Below, piece by piece: positions 9,852 to 18,699 of a DNA stretch of 64,000 nt. The position numbers and the translations under genes are program-made. The DNA is from Pelagibacteraceae bacterium AG-319-F18. Its GTDB lineage: Bacteria; Pseudomonadota; Alphaproteobacteria; Pelagibacterales; Pelagibacteraceae. Numbering within the stretch: position 1 is the first letter of the stretch; the number at the start of each line of letters is the position of its first letter. The DNA is taken from NCBI GenBank assembly GCA_003283905.1, contig QBXA01000007.1, positions 1 through 64,000 of the forward strand, in the 5' to 3' direction. The notes under the pieces were generated by a model that saw nothing but the letters and a program-made list of their open reading frames with translations, did not search any database and was not told where the DNA came from.

Positions 9852-11213
9852 TTATGCAATTTTTGGAAGGTCTTCTAAAGCTTTGTCCATACTTCCTTTA
9901 TCAAATTTATCTTCAGCTAAACTTCCTTCAAAGTAATCTCCATATGCTTTCATGTCAAAATGACCATGACCACATAAATTGAATAATATTGTTTTAGACT
10001 CGCCATTTTTTTTGCATTCTAGAGCAGCATCAATAGCACCCTTAACAGCGTGTGTCGCTTCAGGCGCAGGGACTATACCTTCTGTTCTTGCAAAATTTAC
10101 TCCAGCTTCAAAACATTCTTTTTGACCATATGCCTTTGCTTCAATTGCATTAATTTCTTTTAAATGACTGACAAGTGGTGCCATACCATGATATCTCAAT
10201 CCTCCAGAGTGCGTTGGAGGTGGTATAAATTGTGATCCTAAAGTATGCATTTTTACTAAAGGTGTTAATTTTCCAGTATCTCCAAAATCATAAACAAATT
10301 TACCTTCTGTCAATGTTGGGCACGATTTTGGTTCACATGCAATTACTCTTGTTTTTTTTCCTTCTCTAAAATTTTTTCCTAAAAATGGATTTACTAGTCC
10401 TGAAAAATTGCTCCCACCTCCTGTGCAACCAACTAAAATATCAGGATAATCATCTGCCATTTCCATTTGTATTAATGCTTCATTACCTACGATAGTTTGA
10501 TGCATTAAAACATGATTTAATACACTTCCTAATGCATATTTTGTATCAGGATTTTTAGCAGCCATTTCAACAGCTTCAGAAATAGCAATACCCAAACTTC
10601 CTGTATTGTTAGGATTTTTTGCTAAAATTGCTTTACCACTATCTGTCTCGTTAGATGGACTAGCAACACATCTAGCTCCATAGGTTTGCATTACTAGTTT
10701 TCTATATGGTTTTTGTTCAAAACTAACTTTTACCATGTAAACATCTAGTTCGATTCCAAACAATTTACATGCAAAAGCAAGTGATGTTCCCCATTGTCCT
10801 GCACCTGTTTCAGTTGTTATTTTTTTTGTACCTTCTTCTTTATTGTAAAAAGCTTGAGGAACAGCAGTATTTGGTTTGTGACTACCAGAAGGACTTACAC
10901 CTTCATATTTGTAATAAATTTTTGCCGGTGTATCTAAATGTTTCTCTAATTTTCTAGCTCTATATAATGGTGATGGTCTCCATTGTTTATAAATTTCTCT
11001 TACTGGTTCTGGTATTTCAATCTCTCTTTCTTGAGATACTTCTTGCCCAATTAATGCCATTGGGAACAAAGGTGCTAAATCATCTGGTCCAATTGGTTTT
11101 AAAGTTCCTGGATGCAGTGGAGGCTCCATAGGTTTTGGTAGATCCGCAGCAATATTGTACCAAGTTTTTGGCATTTTGCTTTCTTCAAGGAAGTATTTTA
11201 TTGTATCAGACAT
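9852..11213 (-). CDS. TrpB-like pyridoxal-phosphate enzyme (TrpB2 type)
   Basis: RPSPLYRARKLEKHLDTPAKIYYKYEGVSPSGSHKPNTA, TETGAGQWG, GCTGGGSNFSG; ~450 aa; no trpA alongside. Confidence 0.85.
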   Translation of the reverse strand: MSDTIKYFLEESKMPKTWYNIAADLPKPMEPPLHPGTLKPIGPDDLAPLFPMALIGQEVSQEREIEIPEPVREIYKQWRPSPLYRARKLEKHLDTPAKIYYKYEGVSPSGSHKPNTAVPQAFYNKEEGTKKITTETGAGQWGTSLAFACKLFGIELDVYMVKVSFEQKPYRKLVMQTYGARCVASPSNETDSGKAILAKNPNNTGSLGIAISEAVEMAAKNPDTKYALGSVLNHVLMHQTIVGNEALIQMEMADDYPDILVGCTGGGSNFSGLVNPFLGKNFREGKKTRVIACEPKSCPTLTEGKFVYDFGDTGKLTPLVKMHTLGSQFIPPPTHSGGLRYHGMAPLVSHLKEINAIEAKAYGQKECFEAGVNFARTEGIVPAPEATHAVKGAIDAALECKKNGESKTILFNLCGHGHFDMKAYGDYFEGSLAEDKFDKGSMDKALEDLPKIA

Positions 11214-11266
11214 TTTAATTTATATGTAGTCTCATCTTAAATTAAGTTAAAATCAAGTAGTTTTTA

Positions 11267-11899
11267 ATGACCAAAATAAAGGCTGAAATAATCAAATATT
11301 CTAAAATGCTTAATAGCAGAAAGTTGTCTGCTTTAAGGTCTGGCAACATTTCCGCAAGATATAAGGATGGTTTTTTAATTACTTCATCAGGAAAAAAATA
11401 TTCTTCTCTAAAAAATAAAGACATTGTTTTCGTTTCCTTGGATGGAAAGTTTGATAAAAAAAAAAGCATTCCATCGTCTGAATGGAAGTTTCATCAAGAT
11501 ATTTATAAGAATAAAAAAAAAGCTAAAGCAATTGTTCATGCACATTCAACCAATGCTACGGCAGTTTCTACTCATAAAAGAGGAATTCCATCATTTCATT
11601 ATATGGTTGCAATGGGAGGAGGTCACGACATTAAATGTGCAAAATATGCAACATTTGGAACACGAGATTTATCAAAAAATATTTTGAAAGCTTTAAAAGA
11701 CAGAAAAGCTTGTTTAATTGCAAATCACGGTCAGATTGCATTTGAAGAAAATTTATCAAAAGCTTTTGAGTTAGCTGAAGAGGTTGAAAATATATCGCTT
11801 CAGTATATAACGAGCCTTAAATTGGGTAAGCCTAAGATTCTATCTTTAAAAGAAATGAAAAAAGTTTTATCCAAAGCAAAAAATTATAAAAGAGGATAA
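11267..11899 (+). CDS. class II aldolase, L-fuculose-1-phosphate-aldolase-like
   Basis: GNISARYKDGFLITSSG, PSSEWKFHQDIY, VHAHSTNATAVS, YATFGTRDLSKNILKALKDRKACLIANHGQIAFEENLSKAF; close in pattern to E. coli FucA as remembered. Confidence 0.85.
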   Translation: MTKIKAEIIKYSKMLNSRKLSALRSGNISARYKDGFLITSSGKKYSSLKNKDIVFVSLDGKFDKKKSIPSSEWKFHQDIYKNKKKAKAIVHAHSTNATAVSTHKRGIPSFHYMVAMGGGHDIKCAKYATFGTRDLSKNILKALKDRKACLIANHGQIAFEENLSKAFELAEEVENISLQYITSLKLGKPKILSLKEMKKVLSKAKNYKRG

Positions 11900-11902
11900 T
11901 TG

Positions 11903-12943
11903 ATGACTAAAGTTGGAGAACATTTAACTCTAGACATTATTGGAACAACAAAAGAGTATGATCCTTCAGTATTTGAGAAAGTAATTCACGATATTGCTAA
12001 AGCTGCAAAAGTAACAATTCTTAATATCTCTAAATATAAATTTGAACCTCAAGGTTTTACCATTTTAGCACTATTAGCGGAGAGTCATATTAGTTTTCAT
12101 ACTTTTCCAGAAAAAGGTATAATTAGCTTTGATTTTTTTACTTGTGGAAAAGTTACTCCATTAGTTGCTATAGATATAATTAAAAAAACATTCAAACATA
12201 AAAGAATTGTAAAAAAAGAATTTAATAGAGATACAAAATCACTTTATCATGACATCTACAGTTCACCTGGTTTGCAAAAATCATATGTAGTTAATGATGT
12301 TTTAGAGGATTTTAAATCCAAGATAGGTCAGCATATTGAAATTTTAGATTTAGAACAGTTTGGTAAATCATTGTTTATTGATGGTGAAATTCAAGTGGCT
12401 GCAACTGATGAACATTTATATAGTTCCACATTTGTTGGTGCGGGTCTTAATTTAAATAAAGATAATGAAAGAGCTGCTATTATTGGTGGTGGAGATGGTG
12501 GAGTTGCTAGAGAATGTATTTCAAAAAATTTTAATTTTATTGATTGGTATGAACTTGATCCTGAGGTTGTAGATGTATGTAGCAAACATCTTGAAGATAT
12601 TGGAAAAAAAGCTACAGAAAAAAATTCAGTTAAATGTGTATGGGGGGATGCATTTGAGAGTATCAAATCAGTAGAAGATGATACATATAATCATATCTTT
12701 GTTGATCTTAATGATGATCAATTTTGTATAGATCTTGCTGCTAAAAATATGGACTCAATGATCAGAATTTTAAAACCAAAAGGTGTAATCACCGCTCAAG
12801 TTGGAAGCCAAGATAAAAAACCTAAACAAGTTGATAATTGGCTAAATGTATTTAACCATCATTTCGGAAATACTAAATTATCTAGAGTTTACATACCTAG
12901 TTTTGATTGTTCTTGGAATTTTTCTTCGTCAATAAATCATTAA
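11903..12943 (+). CDS. fused S-adenosylmethionine decarboxylase (SpeD) / spermidine synthase-like (SpeE) protein
   Basis: N-terminal AdoMetDC (FEPQGFTILALLAESHISFHTFPEKGIISFDFFTCG, pyruvoyl Ser in ESHIS), then SpeE-type Rossmann fold (AAIIGGGDGGVARECI, YELDPEVVDVC). ATG 11903 preferred over TTG 11900. Confidence 0.9.
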   Translation: MTKVGEHLTLDIIGTTKEYDPSVFEKVIHDIAKAAKVTILNISKYKFEPQGFTILALLAESHISFHTFPEKGIISFDFFTCGKVTPLVAIDIIKKTFKHKRIVKKEFNRDTKSLYHDIYSSPGLQKSYVVNDVLEDFKSKIGQHIEILDLEQFGKSLFIDGEIQVAATDEHLYSSTFVGAGLNLNKDNERAAIIGGGDGGVARECISKNFNFIDWYELDPEVVDVCSKHLEDIGKKATEKNSVKCVWGDAFESIKSVEDDTYNHIFVDLNDDQFCIDLAAKNMDSMIRILKPKGVITAQVGSQDKKPKQVDNWLNVFNHHFGNTKLSRVYIPSFDCSWNFSSSINH

Positions 12944-13002
12944 TTTTTCTTTTTTAATTATTAATTTTGTGAAATACTTGATCCAAATTAAAGGAGAAAA
13001 TA

Positions 13003-13854
13003 ATGAATATATTTAAAAAAACTATTTTAACAGTTCTTGCTTCTTTATTGGTCATTGGAAATGTTTACGCTGACAAAATAAAAATTGGAACTGAAGGTGC
13101 TTATCCTCCTTGGAATTCAAAAGATGCTTCAGGTAATCTTATTGGTTTTGAGGTTGAATTAGCTAATGAACTTTGTGCAATCATGAAACATGAATGTACT
13201 ATTGTTGAGCAAGATTGGGATGGAATGATCCCTGCTTTGTTGATGAGAAAGTTCGATGCGATTATGGCTGGTATGTCAATTACAGCTGAAAGACAAAAAA
13301 CTATTACTTTTTCACAAGGTTACGCAGATGAAGTTGCTTCACTTGCGGTAATGAAAGGTTCAAGCTTAGAAGGAATGGATACTCCAGAAGGTGTTAATTT
13401 AACTTTAGGTGGATCCGATGTTAAAAAAGCTCTTAAAACTTTAACAGGTGCTCTTGCTGGAAAAACTGTTTGTACTCAAACTGGAACAATTCACCAAAAC
13501 TTTTTAGAGTCTGGTGATGTTGGAAGTGTGAATGTTAGAACTTACAAAACTCAAGATGAAGTTAACTTAGATTTAACATCTGGTAGATGCGATGTTGCAT
13601 TAGCTGCTGCTGTTGCATTTACTGACTATGCCGACAAATCAGGAAAATCAGTTGTACTAGTTGGACCAACTTTTTCAGGTGGTGCCTTTGGTAATGGTGT
13701 TGGAGTTGGAATCAGACAAGGTGGAGATAGCGCTATTGGAAAAAGAGATGCTAAAATCCTAAAAGACTTCAACAAAGCAATTGATAAAGCTAGAAAAAAA
13801 GGAATTATTAGCAAACTTGCTATTAAACACTTTGGTTTTGACGCTTCTATGTAA
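13003..13854 (+). CDS. polar amino-acid ABC transporter substrate-binding protein
   Basis: Signal peptide; KIGTEGAYPPWNSKDASGNLIGFEVELANELC, DWDGMIPALLMRKFDAIMAGMSIT; upstream AAAGGAG RBS. Confidence 0.92.
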   Translation: MNIFKKTILTVLASLLVIGNVYADKIKIGTEGAYPPWNSKDASGNLIGFEVELANELCAIMKHECTIVEQDWDGMIPALLMRKFDAIMAGMSITAERQKTITFSQGYADEVASLAVMKGSSLEGMDTPEGVNLTLGGSDVKKALKTLTGALAGKTVCTQTGTIHQNFLESGDVGSVNVRTYKTQDEVNLDLTSGRCDVALAAAVAFTDYADKSGKSVVLVGPTFSGGAFGNGVGVGIRQGGDSAIGKRDAKILKDFNKAIDKARKKGIISKLAIKHFGFDASM

Positions 13855-13867
13855 TTAATTTCAGATT

Positions 13868-13892
13868 TGGCGACTATAATATATAGTCGCCA
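13868..13892 (+). repeat. perfect 11-bp inverted repeat (RNA hairpin) between binding-protein and permease genes
   Basis: TGGCGACTATA-ATA-TATAGTCGCCA; no T-run after it. Confidence 0.85.
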
Positions 13893-13898
13893 GTCTAT

Positions 13899-14591
13899 AT
13901 GGAACTTCTCGCATTTGGTAAAACAGGTTGGGGTGATGAATTATTTTATGCAACCCTAATGACGATAGCTGTATCAGTTACAGCAATGTTAGTTGGTTTT
14001 TTTTTCGCTTTAATTTTTACCCCATTAAAGCTTTCTAAATACAAATCATTAAATTTAATTGGAAATTTATACACAACTGTAATTCGTGGTGTTCCTGAAC
14101 TTTTGGTAATTTACCTTTTCTTTTTTGGAGGAAGTGGAGCGATTATGTATGTGGCTTCTATCTTTGGTTATTTTGAATATATAGAAATTAATGCTTTCAT
14201 TACAGGCTCAATGGCAATTGGAATTATTTCGGGCGCTTATTCAACAGAAGTATTCCGTGGAGCCATTCAATCTATAGACAAAGGTCAGTTTGAAGCCGCT
14301 AAAGTTTTAGGGGTCAGTAAATTTGCTCAATTTTATAAAATAATTTTACCGCAAATGTTAAGGCTTGCTATTCCTAACTTGAGCAATGTTTGGCAAATTA
14401 CTTTAAAAGATACTTCCCTTATTTCAGTTACAGGTTTAGTTGAAATTATGAGGCAATCTTATATAGCAGCTGGCTCAACTAGAGATCCTTTATTCTTCTA
14501 TTCTTTTGCTGCAGTTTTATATTTATTGCTAACGTATTTGAGTATGAAATTTATTAATAGATTAGAAGCTAAATATAGTAGGGGGTATTAA
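13899..14591 (+). CDS. polar amino-acid ABC transporter permease
   Basis: HisM/HisQ type: TVIRGVPELLVIYLFFFGG, EVFRGAIQSIDKGQFEAAKVLGVSKFAQFYKIILPQMLR. Confidence 0.9.
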   Translation: MELLAFGKTGWGDELFYATLMTIAVSVTAMLVGFFFALIFTPLKLSKYKSLNLIGNLYTTVIRGVPELLVIYLFFFGGSGAIMYVASIFGYFEYIEINAFITGSMAIGIISGAYSTEVFRGAIQSIDKGQFEAAKVLGVSKFAQFYKIILPQMLRLAIPNLSNVWQITLKDTSLISVTGLVEIMRQSYIAAGSTRDPLFFYSFAAVLYLLLTYLSMKFINRLEAKYSRGY

Positions 14592-15265
14592 TGGATTTTG
14601 AGTTAATGTTCACTAGTTTTCCAAAATTATTAAATGCTACCTTAATTACATTAAAACTTTTATCTGTCTCTTTAATAATAGGAATGTTTTTAGGTTTATT
14701 TTTCGCAATTTTGAGAATGAATAAAAATATGTTTATTAATAAATTTGCTTATGGTTATTCTTATGTGTTTAGAGGTACACCTTTATTAGTACAGATATTT
14801 ATTATTTATTTTGGTTTAGGTCAAATTGAGTATTTAAGAACAACATTTTTATGGGTAATATTAAAAGAACCATATTGGTGTGCAATTATTGCTTTTGCAT
14901 TAAATACCGGTGCTTATACATCAGAAATATTAAGATCTGCTTTTCAAACAATAAAACCAGGAGTTATTGAGGCAGGAAAAAGCCTAGGAATTTCAAACAA
15001 AATTATATTTTTTAAAATTCAAATTCCAATTGCTATTAGGCAGTCTCTGCCAGCTTATGGAAATGAAATAATATTGATGATGAAAGGAACTTCATTGGCA
15101 AGTACAGTTACCTTAATGGACTTAACTGGTGTTGCTAAATATATAATTTCAACAACTTTTAAACCGATAGAAGTCTTTATTGTTGCGGGTGGTATTTATT
15201 TATTCATGACCTTCATTATTCATAATGTCATTAAATATTTAGAGAAGAAATATAGTTTTCAATAA
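14591..15265 (+). CDS. polar amino-acid ABC transporter permease
   Basis: YVFRGTPLLVQIFIIYFGLGQ, EILRSAFQTIKPGVIEAGKSLGIS. Confidence 0.9.
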   Translation: MDFELMFTSFPKLLNATLITLKLLSVSLIIGMFLGLFFAILRMNKNMFINKFAYGYSYVFRGTPLLVQIFIIYFGLGQIEYLRTTFLWVILKEPYWCAIIAFALNTGAYTSEILRSAFQTIKPGVIEAGKSLGISNKIIFFKIQIPIAIRQSLPAYGNEIILMMKGTSLASTVTLMDLTGVAKYIISTTFKPIEVFIVAGGIYLFMTFIIHNVIKYLEKKYSFQ

Positions 15266-15270
15266 TAAAA

Positions 15271-16059
15271 ATGTTTTTATCTGTAAAACAAATTAAAGAT
15301 TATCAAAATGATGGCGTGATAATTATTAAAGATATCTTTAAAGAATGGATTGAACCTTTAAAAAAAGGGTTTCAAAAAGTTTTAGATAATCCAAGCAAAC
15401 ATGGAAGAGAAAACGTAAATGATAATAAAGGTAGATTTTTTGAGGATTATTGTAATTGGGAAAGAATAAAAGAATTTAAGGATTGTATCTTTAATTCACC
15501 CGCTGCAAAAATAGTTGCAGAAGCAACCAGCTCTAAATCAGCTCAAATTTTTCATGAACACATTTTTATTAAGGAACCAGGCACATATAAAGAAACACCT
15601 TGGCATCAAGATATGCCTTATTACTGTGTTGATGGTAATGATACAGGAAGTTTTTGGATACCATTAGATGAAGTTGATAAAAAAAATAATCTTCAATTAA
15701 TTTTAGGCTCTCATAAATGGTCAAAGTTAATTAGACCAACAAAATGGTCAACTAATCAGTCTTGGTATAAAGACGATACTTCATTTATGGATTTACCATC
15801 ATCAGAAGAATTTGAAAAAAATATTTTAATCCCAGAATTAAGTTTAGGTGATGCTGTATTATTTAATTTTAAAATCGTACATGGTTCAACTGGTAATAAT
15901 ACCTCTAAATCACGAAGAGCATTTTCAATGAGATTTATCGGTAACGATGTTAAATATATTGATAGAGGAGGGCCAACCTCACCACCTTTTGATGGAATTA
16001 ATTTAAAAACAGGAGATTTAATGAGAGAAGATTGGTTTCCTATAGTTTTTAGTAGCTAG
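15271..16059 (+). CDS. phytanoyl-CoA dioxygenase family protein
   Basis: HEHIFIKEPGTYKETPWHQDMPYY, DEVDKKNNLQLILGSHKW, FNFKIVHGSTGNNTSKSRRAFSMRFIG. Confidence 0.85.
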   Translation: MFLSVKQIKDYQNDGVIIIKDIFKEWIEPLKKGFQKVLDNPSKHGRENVNDNKGRFFEDYCNWERIKEFKDCIFNSPAAKIVAEATSSKSAQIFHEHIFIKEPGTYKETPWHQDMPYYCVDGNDTGSFWIPLDEVDKKNNLQLILGSHKWSKLIRPTKWSTNQSWYKDDTSFMDLPSSEEFEKNILIPELSLGDAVLFNFKIVHGSTGNNTSKSRRAFSMRFIGNDVKYIDRGGPTSPPFDGINLKTGDLMREDWFPIVFSS

Positions 16060-16438
16060 TGTATTCTTTGATTTCTTTAATCTTTGAACCTGTGTGATTA
16101 TTAATTTCTAATTTAATTTTTGCTCTATCATCATTCAAGAAATGAACATCTCTTGAGAGCCTAATAAAAGGATCAGTAAAATCTTTTTCTTTTTCACATT
16201 GTCTTTTATCATCCTCAATTACCCATAATTTTGCATTAATTTGCTTTAACGATTCAAAAAGTTCAGTTAGCTTTTGATCAGATTTAACATTGTTATTTAG
16301 TTGATCTTTGAGGATTGAGTGTTCTTCGTTAATAAATTTTAATTTATCAAGATCTTTGATTTTTTCTTGTTTAATTTCGAGGATAGAAATTTTGTCTAAT
16401 AATTCACCAACTGATACTTCAACTAGAATTTTATTCAT
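16049..16438 (-). CDS. conserved hypothetical, DUF6165-like
   Basis: VEVSVGELLDKISILEIKQEKI; coiled-coil-like; family assignment from memory. Confidence 0.55.
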   Translation of the reverse strand: MNKILVEVSVGELLDKISILEIKQEKIKDLDKLKFINEEHSILKDQLNNNVKSDQKLTELFESLKQINAKLWVIEDDKRQCEKEKDFTDPFIRLSRDVHFLNDDRAKIKLEINNHTGSKIKEIKEYTSY

Positions 16439-16470
16439 TAAAAAATATACTATGTTAAGTTGTTATAAAT

Positions 16471-17412
16471 ATGTCTAATATTTTAATCATTAAACATGGT
16501 TCTTTGGGTGATATAGCCCAAGCATGCGGTGCAATTCAAGATATTTCTGAAAATCACATGGGTGATGAAGTTCATTTATTAACAACAAAACCGTATTTTG
16601 ATTTATTTAAAAAAAATCCTCATGTTTCGAATGTTATTTTAGATAAGCGATTATCAAGATTTAATCTCATTTACTTATATTCGTTGATGAAAAATATTAA
16701 GAAATACAAATTTTCTAAAATTTATGACCTTCAAAACTCTAGCCGAACATCATTTTATAAAAAAATATTATTTCCAAAAGCAACAAAAGATATATGGTCA
16801 TCTACAGAAACCACATTACCCGAAGGAACTACAAAAGAAGATTTTGATAAAGACTCAGTTTTATCAAGGTTTGACCATCAGTTAAAAAGTTCTAGAATTA
16901 ACACTAATCATACTTTAAGCCCTGATTTTTCATGGAGTCCATCAGATATATCTCAAATAAAAAATTACCATCAATTGGAAAAATATATTGTTCTTTTTCC
17001 TTTTTGCTCTCCCCATTTAAATTCTAAGAAATGGCCTTATTATAATGATTTAATTTCTATGATTAATGAGAAATTAGACAATAAATTTAAAGTAGTTATA
17101 GCACCTGGACCTAGCGAAATTAAAGAAGCATCAAGTATTAATGCGCTTTGTGTTTTAGATAATGGTAAAGCTTTAGATATTTCTCAGTTAGCAGCATTAA
17201 TCAAAGATAGCTCATTTGTTGTTGCCAATGATACTGGACCTGCTCATATGACGGCTCATTTAGGATCAAAAGGAATTGCTTTATTTGGATCTCATACAAC
17301 TCCTTTTAAAGTTAGTATTGAAAGAGAAAACTTTAAAGCAATTCAAGCTCCAGAGCTATCTAAGCTGTCAGCAGAAAAAGTTTTTGAAAGATTGTCTGAT
17401 ATTATTTCTTAA
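16471..17412 (+). CDS. glycosyltransferase family 9 (heptosyltransferase-like)
   Basis: ILIIKHGSLGDIAQACGAIQDI, VANDTGPAHMTAHLGSKGIALFGSHTTPFK. Confidence 0.85.
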   Translation: MSNILIIKHGSLGDIAQACGAIQDISENHMGDEVHLLTTKPYFDLFKKNPHVSNVILDKRLSRFNLIYLYSLMKNIKKYKFSKIYDLQNSSRTSFYKKILFPKATKDIWSSTETTLPEGTTKEDFDKDSVLSRFDHQLKSSRINTNHTLSPDFSWSPSDISQIKNYHQLEKYIVLFPFCSPHLNSKKWPYYNDLISMINEKLDNKFKVVIAPGPSEIKEASSINALCVLDNGKALDISQLAALIKDSSFVVANDTGPAHMTAHLGSKGIALFGSHTTPFKVSIERENFKAIQAPELSKLSAEKVFERLSDIIS

Positions 17413-18478
17413 GTTTTTCTAATATTCTTAAAAATACAGGAACAGTAAAAAGTATAAAAAGTAATCTTATTATATGATGAAACGCAACAAAGTCTGGATC
17501 TAGATCAAAAGCAATAGCTATAACAGCTACCTCATAAATTCCACCAGGACTAAAAGATAATATTAATGTCAGAATATTTGTATCAACAAAGAATGTTGCA
17601 ATATAAGCTGCAATTAAACCTAGCAATACCAATATAGTTGTTGCAACTATGCTATGTAGGGAATTGTTAGCAATTTCTTTAACAGTTTTTTCAGCAAACC
17701 TGCATCCGACAGAAGCACCAAGTATTAAAAGGCAAAAATTAATAGATGCATCAGGCAGTTTGTATGAAGCAATATCTGTGATTTGTAATAATCCACTAGC
17801 AAATAGCGTTCCAGATAATAAAGCTGCCGGAACTCTAATTTTATCAAAAATAAAAATAAAAAACAAAGATGCAATGATAAGTAAAATTAGATTTAGATGA
17901 TTTTGACCCATGTAATCAAAGTCATCTAATAGTAATGCTTCTGAACCAGTATTATTAACGATAATAAATGGAATAACAGTTATGATTATAATTAGCCTAA
18001 TTAAATGTGAAGTTGCTACTTGAGATAAATCGGTTTTTTCATTTTCTGCTAAAATCATTAATGGACCTAAGGCACCTGGTGCTGCAGAGAATATTGAAGC
18101 TTTTTCACCATAACCTGAAAATTTTTGAAGATATTTTGATACAATCAAAATACAGACGATTATATAGATAAGCATTATTACTGATGTCCAAATCCAATTA
18201 ATCATCTGATTAAATAGGTTCTGATCAATATAGTTACCTATATGAAGTCCAAGGATAATTAAAATTGAACTTAGAGCTATTTTAGGCATTACAACTTTAA
18301 ATCCAGCTAATGCAGCAATAGATGTCACAATCATTGGACCTAGCATCCAAGCTAATGGAATATTGAAATAATCTGCAACGATTGCACTTGGTATAGAAAT
18401 TAAAATTACTAAAAGAAATTTTTTAGTTAATAGATGTTCATAGTTTGAAAGATTAAAAAAAACTTTAGACTCATTCAT
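17402..18478 (-). CDS. AbrB-family (AbrB duplication) membrane transporter
   Basis: PLAWMLGPMIVTSIAALAG, FSAAPGALGPLMILAE, LSFSPGGIYEVAVIA; ~10 TM. Confidence 0.8.
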   Translation of the reverse strand: MNESKVFFNLSNYEHLLTKKFLLVILISIPSAIVADYFNIPLAWMLGPMIVTSIAALAGFKVVMPKIALSSILIILGLHIGNYIDQNLFNQMINWIWTSVIMLIYIIVCILIVSKYLQKFSGYGEKASIFSAAPGALGPLMILAENEKTDLSQVATSHLIRLIIIITVIPFIIVNNTGSEALLLDDFDYMGQNHLNLILLIIASLFFIFIFDKIRVPAALLSGTLFASGLLQITDIASYKLPDASINFCLLILGASVGCRFAEKTVKEIANNSLHSIVATTILVLLGLIAAYIATFFVDTNILTLILSFSPGGIYEVAVIAIAFDLDPDFVAFHHIIRLLFILFTVPVFLRILEKLKK

Positions 18479-18699
18479 TAATTATACTTTTATCATTTAC
18501 TTTTAAATAAATAATAGGAAAGAATTATTTCAATTAACCAATTAAGGGATTTTTTTGATTTTATTTTTTTTTAAACTTATTATTATCAATAAAACTTAAT
18601 CAAATTATTTAATCACCTATAGGTTGTATGATACTATATTATTTGCATTCATGCTCATAGTGTAATTAACTTTGTATTTTAAAACCAATGAGGGAAAAA

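Noticed and set aside
12391-12666. Antisense and alternate-frame ORFs in the track (e.g. 12391-12666, 20721-20945, 42841-43122, 52697-53182)
   Set aside because: They lie fully inside strong conserved genes on the opposite strand or another frame and have no family-like motifs; expected by chance in AT-rich DNA.
18632-18642. GTATGATAC palindrome upstream of tctC, considered as a GntR-type operator
   Set aside because: Spacing does not fit the common GntR/FadR consensus and short AT-rich palindromes are frequent by chance here.
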